NCBI GenBank assembly: GCA_039714395.1
Contig: JBDLJH010000003.1
Coordinates: forward strand, 103,267 to 167,266
Source of the DNA: JAPHSX01 sp039714395
GTDB taxonomy: Bacteria; Pseudomonadota; Gammaproteobacteria; Thiohalomonadales; Thiohalomonadaceae
Reading direction: 5' to 3'
DNA: 64,000 nt
The notes under the pieces were generated by a model. The model saw only the letters and a program-made list of their open reading frames with translations. It was not told the origin of the DNA and made no database searches. Position 1 is the first letter of the stretch. Each line of letters begins with the position of its first letter. Shown here one piece after another: positions 25,070-34,033 of the stretch. A program made the translations under genes and the position numbers.

Positions 25070-26029
25070 CTACTCAGCCAATAACTCACTCTCCATAGAA
25101 AGAAAGACCTGATAGGCATTGCGCCGATGGCCCGCCTCAAAGGCTGGCAGATTTTCAAACTCTGACCAGTCGGTCTGCGCATAAACCTCATCAAAAGGAG
25201 TCAATTCATCTACCGCCGCACCCATCGTCTCACGCAGGTAGGCGAGATAACGATGGGTCATCCCCACCGCCTGAACCGGTGCCCCTTGATGCGGACCATG
25301 ACCCGGCACCAGCGCCACCAGTTCACTACTATTCATCTCATCAAGTACCTTTAGCCAAAGTTTGGTGTTGGCACTGCCAAGAAAGGGAATACGTCCCTCA
25401 AAGATCACATCGCCTGAGTAGAGAACCTTATCGTTCTCCACGTAGACGCTCATATCTGCATCGGAGTGGGCATCACCGATCACGGTCATGCGAAAGTTCA
25501 CGCCACCTACCTCAATATCCAACGCCGCATCGACATAACGATCCGGCCACACCAGATGGGTGTCATCATTGACCCACGGCTCAAGGGAAAAGCGACGCTC
25601 TTCCAAACGTTCTTGTGCAGCCTCCGATTCAAGATATTTTTCTGCACCTGAGGGGGCAATAATCTCAGCACCCAGCTCCTTGAAATACTGCAGGCCAAAT
25701 ACATGATCGGCGTGATAGTGAGTAACGATCAGCTTCACCACCGGCTTGTCGGTAATGGCACGAATACGCTGCATCAACAACTGCGCCAGCGAAGGACTAC
25801 CCAGAGCATCAATAACCACTACCCCTTCATCGGTAATCACCACCCCAGCATTGGAGATAAAGCCTTCATTCTCAATCGCCGTACCCGCCATACCCTGCAC
25901 GTAATAACTATGCTCAGCTACCTGCACCAGCTTCATCTCCACCTCAGAGGGCGGATAGTCGACGGCATGCAGGACCGGACTGGCCACTAATGCCAGAAAG
26001 AGAAGGGAAAGTACTCGCAACCACAGCAT
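25070..26029 (-). CDS. Periplasmic metallo-beta-lactamase-fold hydrolase
   Basis: The 319-residue protein has a signal peptide (LWLRVLSLLFLALVASPVLHA). The MBL domain has THYHADHVFGL for two zinc sites, a third ligand in VIGDAHSDADMSVYV, Asp in LYSGDVIFEG and the last His in PGHGPHQG. It resembles periplasmic SoxH-like or quinoprotein-relay zinc hydrolases more than antibiotic-hydrolysing enzymes, although the fold alone does not decide the substrate. It converges on mltF, with only 14 bp between stop codons. A thiol or sulfur-ester substrate would suit a sulfur-oxidising host, but this is speculative. Confidence 0.85.
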   Translation of the reverse strand: MLWLRVLSLLFLALVASPVLHAVDYPPSEVEMKLVQVAEHSYYVQGMAGTAIENEGFISNAGVVITDEGVVVIDALGSPSLAQLLMQRIRAITDKPVVKLIVTHYHADHVFGLQYFKELGAEIIAPSGAEKYLESEAAQERLEERRFSLEPWVNDDTHLVWPDRYVDAALDIEVGGVNFRMTVIGDAHSDADMSVYVENDKVLYSGDVIFEGRIPFLGSANTKLWLKVLDEMNSSELVALVPGHGPHQGAPVQAVGMTHRYLAYLRETMGAAVDELTPFDEVYAQTDWSEFENLPAFEAGHRRNAYQVFLSMESELLAE

Positions 26030-26135
26030 GGGAATGACTCCTCGTTAATCGTTATGCCGTCAGCATAGCGATGAATGATATAGCGGTATAGTCGGGTATT
26101 CCCTTACTGCAGAAGGCTATGGTTATTCCGGCAAA

Positions 26136-26600
26136 TCAGCGCCGTGAACGAAAGAAGCCACGCAGAAGGTTTGCGCTTTCATCGGCCAGCACGCCTCCCT
26201 CCACCTCACAGCGATGGTTAAGCTCATTGCTCTGCAACAGGTTATAGACGGAACCGGCAGCACCGGTTCTGGGATCGGTGGTAGCAAAGACAACACGCTC
26301 AACCCGCGCATGGACGATCGCCCCGGCACACATCGGGCAGGGCTCCAGCGTCACGTAGAGGGTAGTGCCAGAGAGGCGGTAGTTATTCATCGCCTTGCCT
26401 GCCGCACGTAGCACCTGAATCTCGGCATGAGCAGTGGGGTCATGATCGGCGATGGGACGGTTTCGTCCCTCGGCAATCAACTGCCCCCCTTTCACCAGTA
26501 CCGCCCCCACTGGCACCTCACCCTCACGGGCTGCCAGCGTGGCAAGCTCCAGCGCACGACGCATCCAGTGGATATCGGGAGATTCTATTTCAGTCATCAT
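26136..26600 (-). CDS. tadA: tRNA(adenine34) deaminase TadA
   Basis: TadA converts A34 to inosine in tRNA-Arg(ACG), allowing decoding of CGN codons, and is normally essential. The 154-residue protein has the deaminase motifs HAEIQVLRAAG (zinc His and catalytic Glu) and PCPMCAGAIVHARV (two zinc Cys). It also has the TadA-typical GAAGSVYNLL and FFRSRR end. Starts at residues 1 and 2 are both Met. It is divergent from the helicase gene. Confidence 0.96.
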   Translation of the reverse strand: MMTEIESPDIHWMRRALELATLAAREGEVPVGAVLVKGGQLIAEGRNRPIADHDPTAHAEIQVLRAAGKAMNNYRLSGTTLYVTLEPCPMCAGAIVHARVERVVFATTDPRTGAAGSVYNLLQSNELNHRCEVEGGVLADESANLLRGFFRSRR

Positions 26601-26746
26601 GGCACTATTGAATCACAGCCAATCATCAATGAGTATATAAGTTTATTTGAATATTCCATATAAAGACCCTATATACGTGCTACAATTACTAAATTAATGA
26701 CACCCCTATAGGGCTGTCGCCACCCCGGCTTTCCAGGTACCCCTCC

Positions 26747-28498
26747 ATGTCCGCAGATACACCCACACTGCCCGCTTTTAGCGAACTGGGCCTTAGCGAC
26801 CCTATTCTCAAAGCCCTCGAAGATGTCGGCTACGAGACCCCCTCGGCAATTCAGGCAGAAACTATTCCCCCTCTGCTGGAGGGTCGTGATGTACTCGGCC
26901 AGGCACAGACCGGCACCGGTAAAACCGCCGCCTTCGCCCTGCCCATCCTCTCGCGCATCGACCTGAGTAAAAACGTACCGCAGGTACTGGTACTCGCCCC
27001 CACACGCGAGCTGGCAATTCAGGTGGCCGAGGCGTTCCAGCGTTACGCCCACCACATGAAGGGAATGCGCGTAATGCCTATCTACGGCGGTCAGGACTTC
27101 CGCCCCCAGTTGAAACAGTTGCAGCGTGGTGTACACGTAATAGTCGGCACCCCGGGGCGCGTGATGGATCACATGCGCCGCGGTACCCTTAAGCTCGACG
27201 GCCTCCAGGCCCTGGTACTGGATGAGGCCGATGAGATGCTGCGCATGGGCTTTATCGACGATGTAGAGTGGGTCATGGAACAGACACCACCAGAGCGTCA
27301 GATCGCCCTCTTCTCCGCCACCATGCCAGAGCAGATACGCCGCATCACCAAAAAATACCTGAATGATCCGGCCATAGTCACCATCAAACTCAAGACCACC
27401 ACTGCCGAGAGCATTCGTCAGCGTTACTGGTTCGTCAGCGGCCTGCACAAGCTCGACGCCCTCACCCGTATTCTAGAGGCCGAAGAGTTCGATGCCATCA
27501 TCGTCTTTGTGCGTACCAAGATCGCCACCGAGGATCTAGCTGATAAGCTGCAGGCACGCGGATACGCCTCTGCCGCCCTCAACGGTGACATCCCGCAGCA
27601 GATGCGCGAAAAGACCGTCAATGCGCTCAAGTCAGGCAAGCTCGATATTATCGTCGCCACCGATGTCGTCGCCCGAGGGCTCGATGTGCCGCGCATCAGT
27701 CACGTCATCAACTATGACGTGCCGCACGACACCGAATCTTACGTCCACCGCATCGGCCGCACCGGTCGTGCCGGTCGCAACGGTGATGCCATCCTGTTCA
27801 TCGCACCGCGCGAAAAACGTATGCTCTTCTCCATCGAAAAGGCGACTCGCCAGAAGATCGAAGAGATGCAGCTGCCCACCACCGAGGTGATCAACGACAA
27901 GCGTATCGCCAACTTCAAGCAGCGCATTACTGATACCATTGGTGCCGAGGATGGCCTCGACTTTTACCACCAACTGGTAGAGCAGTACGAGCAGGAACAC
28001 AATATACCCGCCATTGAGATCGCCGCAGCACTGGCACAAATGGTTCAGGGTGATACCCCGTTGCTACTAAAAAAGGAGCAACGCCCAGCACGTCAACCAC
28101 GCGAAGACCGGTTTAAGAAAGATCGTGGTGATTTTAAAAGCAAGGGAAAGCCCTATCGCGGCGGCGACGAGGGAATGGAGACCTACCGCCTTGAGGTAGG
28201 CCGCAAACACGACGTGCAACCCGGTAACATTGTGGGTGCCATCGCCAACGAGGCAAATCTTGAAAGCCGTAATATCGGCCGTATCAAGATCTTCGACGAC
28301 TACAGCATCGTTGACCTACCGGAAGGGTTGTCAAAAGAGCTCTTATCTCACCTGGCGAATGTCTGGGTTGCCGGGCAGAAGCTCAACATCTCCAAACAGC
28401 ACGGTGGAGGCGGCGGTGGTGATAAAAAGGGCTTTAAACGTAAAGGGCCACCAAAAGGCAAAGAGAAGAAGCCACATCGCAAGGGCGGTAATCACTAA
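26747..28498 (+). CDS. deaD: DEAD-box RNA helicase, DeaD/CsdA-type
   Basis: The 583-residue ATP-dependent RNA helicase remodels structured RNA in ribosome assembly and mRNA decay, often at low temperature. Motifs are the Q-motif (YETPSAIQAETIP), AQTGTGKT, PTRELA, GTPGR, DEAD, SAT, VARGLDVP and HRIGRTGRAG. After the two RecA domains lies a DbpA/CsdA RNA-binding domain (about 475-550: TYRLEVGRKHDVQPGNIVGAI). A basic, Gly/Lys-rich tail follows. The 146-bp leader is long enough for cold-shock-type control, although no specific element was recognised. A strong terminator follows. Confidence 0.95.
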   Translation: MSADTPTLPAFSELGLSDPILKALEDVGYETPSAIQAETIPPLLEGRDVLGQAQTGTGKTAAFALPILSRIDLSKNVPQVLVLAPTRELAIQVAEAFQRYAHHMKGMRVMPIYGGQDFRPQLKQLQRGVHVIVGTPGRVMDHMRRGTLKLDGLQALVLDEADEMLRMGFIDDVEWVMEQTPPERQIALFSATMPEQIRRITKKYLNDPAIVTIKLKTTTAESIRQRYWFVSGLHKLDALTRILEAEEFDAIIVFVRTKIATEDLADKLQARGYASAALNGDIPQQMREKTVNALKSGKLDIIVATDVVARGLDVPRISHVINYDVPHDTESYVHRIGRTGRAGRNGDAILFIAPREKRMLFSIEKATRQKIEEMQLPTTEVINDKRIANFKQRITDTIGAEDGLDFYHQLVEQYEQEHNIPAIEIAAALAQMVQGDTPLLLKKEQRPARQPREDRFKKDRGDFKSKGKPYRGGDEGMETYRLEVGRKHDVQPGNIVGAIANEANLESRNIGRIKIFDDYSIVDLPEGLSKELLSHLANVWVAGQKLNISKQHGGGGGGDKKGFKRKGPPKGKEKKPHRKGGNH

Positions 28499-28514
28499 AC
28501 CACCCAAAAAAACG

Positions 28515-28546
28515 AAAAAGGCGTGAACTGAGTTCACGCCTTTTTT
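28515..28546 (+). terminator. Rho-independent terminator after deaD
   Basis: A perfect 10-bp stem, GGCGTGAACT/AGTTCACGCC, with A-run before and T6 after. It can also stop the convergent metallophosphoesterase transcript. Confidence 0.92.
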
Positions 28547-28555
28547 ATTTTCACC

Positions 28556-29704
28556 TCACGGCTTATTGACCCACTCAATCACCGTGATCTCCGGTGGTGC
28601 CATCACCCGAATCGGTGGCCCCCAGGTACCGGTACCGCGACTCACATAGAGTTGCGAACCATTCCCCAGCTCACTCAAACCCATCGCCACCGGATAGGCA
28701 ATCCAGGTCAACAGACGGAACGGGAAGATCTGCCCCTGATGCACATGCCCGGCCAGTTGCAGATCAAACCTGCCGATACTCTCCTCACGTATCACTGGTT
28801 GATGTTTAAGTAGAATATTGAGCACCTTGCTATTCACACTCTGCATCAACAACTTCTCGTGGTCCACCTCAGCACCGTCGGAAAAGCGTCCTTCTCGGTC
28901 ATCCACCCCCATCAGATGCAGCCACGGTGTCGCCATCGCCCGTTCTCCACGCAGCATGACAAAACCCGCCTCCTCCATAAATGCCACCGACTTGTCGATA
29001 CCAGCGAAAAATTCGTGGTTACCCGCTACCGCATACTTACCATCACTTGCCTGCAGCTGGGCAAGGATATCCTTATAGGGCAGGGCCGAAGGAATACGAC
29101 TGTCGATAATATCGCCAGTGGTAACGATCAGATCAGGCTTGAGGGCGTTCACCTCCGCCACAATTCGTTGCAACCACTCCTCATCGGTCATCACCCCCAA
29201 ATGCACATCCGTCAGTTGCACCATACGATAGCTGGTGACACCGACGGGCAACTTGTCGGTAGAAATAGTTACCGTATCGATATGAATCTGCCGCGCTGCA
29301 TTAAAACCATAAAGTGATGCCACCACACTCAACGAGACCACTCCGATAACAAATGGCCGCCAGCACAGACACATGTCCGCCACCCTTATATGCGCAACAC
29401 GGTACAACAACCAACTGACAAACCGCGCAATATCGACAAACAAGAAGAGCGACGCCGACATAAACAGCACCCCCATCCAGCCAAACACCAGCAAAGCCCA
29501 GGGCCCAGCCAGCACGCTCCACTCCATTGACTCCAGGCCCCGCGTCAGCAGCGGCCCGAACACCATCAACACAAGAAATGCGATGACGGCTATACGCTTA
29601 CCATCCACCAACTCAAAACCACGACGCAGCCGACGGTAAAAATAGAGGTGCATACCACCATAAACGGCAAGGTAAATAGAGATAAATATTATAATGCGCA
29701 GCAT
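28556..29704 (-). CDS. Membrane-anchored metallophosphoesterase (YkuE/YaeI-like)
   Basis: The 382-residue protein has four predicted membrane helices in the first 140 residues. A calcineurin-type phosphoesterase domain follows with all metal motifs: QLTDVHLG, TTGDIIDS, AGNHEFF, KHQP and LAGHVHQGQIFPF. Related proteins hydrolyse lipid-linked or UDP-sugar lipids, but the substrate here is unknown. The catalytic domain would follow the last helix. It converges with deaD across a shared terminator and is transcribed alone. Confidence 0.88.
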   Translation of the reverse strand: MLRIIIFISIYLAVYGGMHLYFYRRLRRGFELVDGKRIAVIAFLVLMVFGPLLTRGLESMEWSVLAGPWALLVFGWMGVLFMSASLFLFVDIARFVSWLLYRVAHIRVADMCLCWRPFVIGVVSLSVVASLYGFNAARQIHIDTVTISTDKLPVGVTSYRMVQLTDVHLGVMTDEEWLQRIVAEVNALKPDLIVTTGDIIDSRIPSALPYKDILAQLQASDGKYAVAGNHEFFAGIDKSVAFMEEAGFVMLRGERAMATPWLHLMGVDDREGRFSDGAEVDHEKLLMQSVNSKVLNILLKHQPVIREESIGRFDLQLAGHVHQGQIFPFRLLTWIAYPVAMGLSELGNGSQLYVSRGTGTWGPPIRVMAPPEITVIEWVNKP

Positions 29705-29929
29705 GATTTCTTCTTGATATTAAGGGTATGAGAGTAATTCTAGGGGATATCAGGATGGCTAGCTATTCCACTACACATCAGTCCACAAAAATAATAAGGG
29801 AATGATGCTCTCATGACAGATACAGGGAAAGTCCAAATTACTTGCACTACACTTAACAACAGAACGCCACTTGTCCCGGTAGTCGAGTGCTGTGTTCTCC
29901 CCCTCAGCAACCTATTACGGAGGAGCATC

Positions 29930-30442
29930 ATGCTCTATCGCAGCCTCTACTTTCTTTTCCATGACAAACGCACAGTGCATGGCCTTATCAACGAACTGGA
30001 GGAGCAGTTTGCACTAGATGATTCGCAACTCCACGCTATCATTGATGACAATCACAAACTGGCCGAACTTCCCGGAGCCACCATTCACAAAAAATCGCCT
30101 GCGGCTATTCGCAGTGAAACCACTTTCCTCTATCTCAGTATGGGAATATTCATCTTTGCCCTCATCGCCCTTGTCGTTTCCCTGTTAACAGCCCCCTGGT
30201 ATCTATCAGCCCTGTTTGGGCTAGTGGTGATCGGCGCTCAACTATCCGGTTATCTACTAGGGAACCGCATTCCTAATGCCCAGCTGGATCGATTTCGAGG
30301 CAGGCTGGCTGAAGGGGATATCCTGTTACAGGTCGATGTACCGCCCAGCCGTGTAAAAACCGTGAAAACATTTATTGCAGAGCGCAGCCCTGATGCCAGC
30401 ACCCAGGTCAGCAACTGGCATGTCGGGACCATCGGTCTTTAG
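29930..30442 (+). CDS. Two-helix membrane protein of unknown function (170 aa)
   Basis: The ATG at 29930 follows CGGAGGAGCATC, a strong ribosome site. An earlier in-frame ATG (29813) lacks one. The protein has a soluble N-terminal part (1-70), two membrane helices (about 70-115: FLYLSMGIFIFALIALVVSLL and YLSALFGLVVIGAQLSGYLLG) and a C-terminal soluble domain with QVDVPPSRVKTVKTFI. The architecture recalls small stress-type membrane proteins with a Gly-zipper pair, but no family is recognised. It is divergent from the metallophosphoesterase and has no operon partner. Confidence 0.7.
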   Translation: MLYRSLYFLFHDKRTVHGLINELEEQFALDDSQLHAIIDDNHKLAELPGATIHKKSPAAIRSETTFLYLSMGIFIFALIALVVSLLTAPWYLSALFGLVVIGAQLSGYLLGNRIPNAQLDRFRGRLAEGDILLQVDVPPSRVKTVKTFIAERSPDASTQVSNWHVGTIGL

Positions 30443-30521
30443 TGTTTGAAATTATTTCCATGCCCCGGTGTTCTCCGACAATCATCTCCCCGCCCCCCTT
30501 TTCTCAAAGAGGAAAGCAAAA

Positions 30522-30550
30522 CAAAAAAAGGCGGCCATCCGGTCGCCTTT
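30522..30550 (-). terminator. Rho-independent terminator of guaA
   Basis: On the minus strand the imperfect stem AAAGGCGACC/GGCCGCCTTT is followed by T7, 30 bp past the guaA stop. Confidence 0.85.
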
Positions 30551-30582
30551 GGAGAGAATCGGTATACAGGGGCTAACTCACC

Positions 30583-32160
30583 CTACTCCCACTCAATCGT
30601 CCCCGGCGGCTTGCCAGTAATGTCATAAACCACCCGGGAAATCCCCGACACCTCATTGACGATACGACGACAAACATGGTCGAGAAAATCATAGGGCAGA
30701 TGTGCCCAGCGGGCAGTCATAAAGTCGATGGTCTCCACCGCACGTAGTGCCACCACATATTGATAGCGGCGACCATCACCGGTAACACCCACCGACTTGA
30801 CCGGCAAGAACACGGTAAAGGCCTGTGAGGTCTTATGGTAGAGGTCGTGCTTGAACAGCTCTTCGATGAAAATGTGGTCGGCCAGACGCAGGATGTCGGC
30901 GTACTCCTTTTTCACCTCACCGAGAATACGTACACCGAGGCCCGGCCCTGGGAAGGGGTGGCGGTAAACCATGTCATAGGGCAGGCCAAGCTCGACGCCG
31001 AGCTTGCGCACTTCATCCTTAAACAGTTCTCGCAGCGGCTCACACAATTTAAGCTGCATATAGTCGGGCAGGCCGCCAACGTTGTGGTGCGATTTGATAA
31101 GGTGCGCCTTGCCGGACTTGGCGCCAGCCGACTCGATAACATCGGGGTAGATGGTGCCCTGCGCCAGCCATCTGGCATTGGCGAGTTTCTTCGACTCTTC
31201 CTCGAAAATATCAACGAACAGGTTGCCGATGATCTTGCGCTTTTTCTCCGGGTCATCTTCGCCCTTAAGCGCATCAAGGAAGCGTTGCTCCGCATCGACA
31301 CGGATCACCTTCACTCCCATGTGCTCAGCAAAGGTGGCCATCACCTGATCACCCTCCTGGTAGCGCAGCAGGCCGTTGTCGACGAAGACGCAGGTGAGCT
31401 GATCGCCGATCGCCTTGTGCAATAGCGCTGCAACAACGGATGAATCGACACCACCGGAGAGACCGAGGATCACCTCATCCTCACCCACCGTCTCACGGAC
31501 GGTATTAATGGAATTCGTTACGATGTTATCCGAGGTCCACAATCCTTCACAGCCACAGATGGTGTGAACAAAACGCTCGATAATGCGCTGGCCCTGCTGG
31601 GTGTGAGTGACCTCGGGGTGAAACTGCACGCCGTAGAACTGGCGCTCCTCGTCGGCGATACCGGCAACGGGGGCCGAATCAGTAGAGGCCATTACCTTAA
31701 AGCCAGGGGCCATATCGATAACACGATCACCGTGACTCATCCACACATCCAGCAGGCCGTAGCCCTCCTCAGAGGTGTGATCCTCAATATTCTTAAGCAG
31801 CGCGGTGTGGCCGCGGGCACGCACCTTAGCATAGCCGTACTCGTGGTGATCGGCATTCTCCACCTTACCGCCCAGCTGCATCGTCATAGTCTGCATGCCG
31901 TAGCAGATACCGAACACCGGCACCGCCATCTCGAAGACACAGGCGGGGGCCTGCGGGGCATCTTCAGCAGTGGTCGACTCTGGGCCACCGGAGAGAATGA
32001 TGCCATTGGGAGCAAAGGCGCGAATATCCGCCTCCTCCATATCGTAGGCGTGCAGTTCGCAGTAGACCCCGGCCTCGCGCACACGCCGCGCGATAAGCTG
32101 GGTGTACTGGGAGCCGAAGTCGAGGATCAGGATACGTTGGGCGTGAATATCTTTGGACAT
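30583..32160 (-). CDS. guaA: GMP synthase (glutamine-hydrolysing)
   Basis: GuaA aminates XMP to GMP using glutamine and ATP. The 525 residues match the family. The class I amidotransferase domain has the nucleophile in VFGICYGMQ and the partner residues in FHPEVTHT. The ATP-pyrophosphatase domain has the P-loop LSGGVDSSV, and the C-terminal dimer domain ends KPPGTIEWE. guaB lies 4 kb away on the same strand, not in one operon, because nfo, cmoA and cmoB (plus strand) intervene. A palindromic repeat lies just upstream of the start. Confidence 0.98.
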   Translation of the reverse strand: MSKDIHAQRILILDFGSQYTQLIARRVREAGVYCELHAYDMEEADIRAFAPNGIILSGGPESTTAEDAPQAPACVFEMAVPVFGICYGMQTMTMQLGGKVENADHHEYGYAKVRARGHTALLKNIEDHTSEEGYGLLDVWMSHGDRVIDMAPGFKVMASTDSAPVAGIADEERQFYGVQFHPEVTHTQQGQRIIERFVHTICGCEGLWTSDNIVTNSINTVRETVGEDEVILGLSGGVDSSVVAALLHKAIGDQLTCVFVDNGLLRYQEGDQVMATFAEHMGVKVIRVDAEQRFLDALKGEDDPEKKRKIIGNLFVDIFEEESKKLANARWLAQGTIYPDVIESAGAKSGKAHLIKSHHNVGGLPDYMQLKLCEPLRELFKDEVRKLGVELGLPYDMVYRHPFPGPGLGVRILGEVKKEYADILRLADHIFIEELFKHDLYHKTSQAFTVFLPVKSVGVTGDGRRYQYVVALRAVETIDFMTARWAHLPYDFLDHVCRRIVNEVSGISRVVYDITGKPPGTIEWE

Positions 32161-32213
32161 GGTGAAATCTCAGAACCCGTAAAAAGGGAGGAATTATACA
32201 GGCATTGGTCGGT

Positions 32214-32275
32214 AGTCGTTAGTCGCGAGTCAACGTCCTGACCGACTTTCGACTCGAGACTAGCGACTAACGACT
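32214..32275. repeat. Long imperfect palindrome upstream of guaA
   Basis: Arms AGTCGTTAGTCGC (32214-32226) and GCGACTAACGACT (32263-32275) match perfectly over 13 bp. The match extends inward with mismatches (GCGAGTC / GACTCGAG). The unit GACTAGCGACT recurs near 45440-45463, so this looks like a dispersed repeat rather than a unique operator. Confidence 0.75.
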
Positions 32276-32388
32276 CAATAACATACTCGTGACACCGCAG
32301 TCGCCGCGCCCGCCACAAGACAGTTATCAGCCTGACTGCTATCATCGCCTTCGTTTTTGCAAGCCGTGAATAGCCAGGATCATAATCG

Positions 32389-33231
32389 ATGAAATACGTT
32401 GGAGCCCACGTCAGCGCCGCCGGAGGCGTAGAGAATGCCCCCCTGAATGCCGAGAAGATCGGTGCAAAGGCCTTTGCCCTGTTCACCAAGAACCAGCGCC
32501 AGTGGGTGGCCAAGCCGCTCACCGAACAGAGCATCAACGCCTTCAAGGCCAATCTTGAAAAGGTCGGCATCGCCCCGGAACAGGTACTGCCCCACGACAG
32601 TTACCTGATCAATCTCGGTCATGCAGAAAAAGAACCGCTGCAGAAGTCGCGCAACGCCTTTCTCGATGAGATGCAGCGCTGCGAGCAGCTGGGGCTGAGG
32701 CTACTCAATTTTCACCCCGGTGCCCACCTTAACAAGCACAGCGAGGAGGCCTCTCTCGATACCGTTGCCGAATCCATCAACTGGACACTGGAGCAGACAA
32801 ACGATGTCGTCGCGGTGATCGAAAACACCGCCGGCCAGGGCACCACACTGGGGCACCGCTTTGAACACCTGGCTCATATTATCGACAAGGTGGAAGACAA
32901 GAGTCGCGTCGGGGTCTGTCTCGACACCTGCCACACCTTCACCGCCGGTTATGACATGCGCACCATCGAGGCCTGCGACGAGACCTTCGAGCAGTTTGAG
33001 CGCATCGTCGGTTTCAACTATCTGCGCGCCATGCACCTCAACGACTCCAAACCGGAACTCGGCTCACGGGTAGACCGTCACGAGAGTCTGGGCAAGGGCA
33101 AGCTGGGGCTGGAGTGCTTTCGTTACCTGATGAACGATGCACGCTTCGATAATATTCCCATGGTGCTGGAAACCATCGACGATAGCATCTGGGCCGAAGA
33201 GATCGAACTGCTCTACTCACTGCAACAGTAA
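32389..33231 (+). CDS. nfo: Endonuclease IV (AP endonuclease)
   Basis: Nfo cleaves DNA 5' to abasic sites during base excision repair. The 280-residue protein starts MKYVGAHVSAAGGV and contains the zinc-binding family signatures: LNFHPGAHL, VIENTAGQGTTLG, GVCLDTCHTFTAGYD, HLNDSKPELGSRVDRHESLGKG and VLETID. All expected His, Glu and Asp ligands are visible. It is divergent from guaA and followed by cmoA after 43 bp. Confidence 0.97.
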   Translation: MKYVGAHVSAAGGVENAPLNAEKIGAKAFALFTKNQRQWVAKPLTEQSINAFKANLEKVGIAPEQVLPHDSYLINLGHAEKEPLQKSRNAFLDEMQRCEQLGLRLLNFHPGAHLNKHSEEASLDTVAESINWTLEQTNDVVAVIENTAGQGTTLGHRFEHLAHIIDKVEDKSRVGVCLDTCHTFTAGYDMRTIEACDETFEQFERIVGFNYLRAMHLNDSKPELGSRVDRHESLGKGKLGLECFRYLMNDARFDNIPMVLETIDDSIWAEEIELLYSLQQ

Positions 33232-33274
33232 AGTCATCCACAGCCACGCCGCTTTAGCGTAAAATGCGTGCATC

Positions 33275-34018
33275 ATGAAACAGCCTGACAACAACAGCCG
33301 CGACGACATCTACGCCTCCCCTCAGGAGATGCTGGTCGACTTCGCTTTCGACGATAAGGTCGCCACGGTCTTCCCCGACATGATCCGCCGCTCGGTGCCC
33401 GGCTATAGCGAGATCATCGCCCTGCTCGGCCTGTTTGCCGAACAGTACGCCACCGCCAATAGCAATCTCTACGACCTCGGCTGCTCCCTCGGTGCCGCCA
33501 CCCTGTCGCTACGCCGCCGTGTTAACCAACCGGGTTGCACCATCATCGCCGTCGACAACGCCGAATCGATGATCCAGCGCTGCCGCGAGAACATCGAGCA
33601 CGACCTTGAGTCCACGCCGGTAGAGCTACAGTGCGCCGATATCCGCGAGGTTGAGATTAAGAATGCCTCGGTAGTGGTGCTCAACTTCACCCTGCAGTTT
33701 TTGCCCGGCGAAGAGCGGCTGACACTGTTACGCAGGATATATGAGGGACTCAACCCGGGCGGTGTACTGGTACTCTCCGAGAAGCTGCAGTTTAGCGATA
33801 CCGGGCGGCAGCAGTTTGAGGAGGCAATGCATCTCGCCTTTAAACGCGCCAACGGCTACTCCGAACTGGAGATCAGCCAGAAACGCGCCGCCCTGGAGGA
33901 GGTGCTGGTACCCGACACCCTGGAGCAGCATAGCGCACGCCTCACCGAGGCAGGCTTCCGCCGCGTCGAGCCCTGGTTTCAGGCCTTTAACTTCGCCTCC
34001 ATCGCCGCCTTCAAATAA
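33275..34018 (+). CDS. cmoA: Carboxy-S-adenosylmethionine synthase
   Basis: CmoA makes carboxy-SAM from SAM and prephenate for the cmo5U34 wobble modification of tRNA. The 247-residue SAM-fold protein has LYDLGCSLGAATLSLRR for cofactor binding, AVDNAESMIQRC and VVLNFTLQFLP. It ends LVPDTLEQHSARLTEAGF..., typical of CmoA. It is immediately followed by cmoB, the enzyme that uses its product. Confidence 0.97.
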   Translation: MKQPDNNSRDDIYASPQEMLVDFAFDDKVATVFPDMIRRSVPGYSEIIALLGLFAEQYATANSNLYDLGCSLGAATLSLRRRVNQPGCTIIAVDNAESMIQRCRENIEHDLESTPVELQCADIREVEIKNASVVVLNFTLQFLPGEERLTLLRRIYEGLNPGGVLVLSEKLQFSDTGRQQFEEAMHLAFKRANGYSELEISQKRAALEEVLVPDTLEQHSARLTEAGFRRVEPWFQAFNFASIAAFK

Positions 34019-34033
34019 TTGGACTCACCACTA

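Noticed and set aside
25070..26029. Beta-lactamase resistance gene
   Set aside because: It has the MBL fold, but the sequence fits periplasmic SoxH-like hydrolases, with no resistance context.
26669..27448. 259-residue minus-strand frame opposite deaD
   Set aside because: The plus strand encodes an unmistakable DEAD-box helicase, and the antisense frame has no motif.
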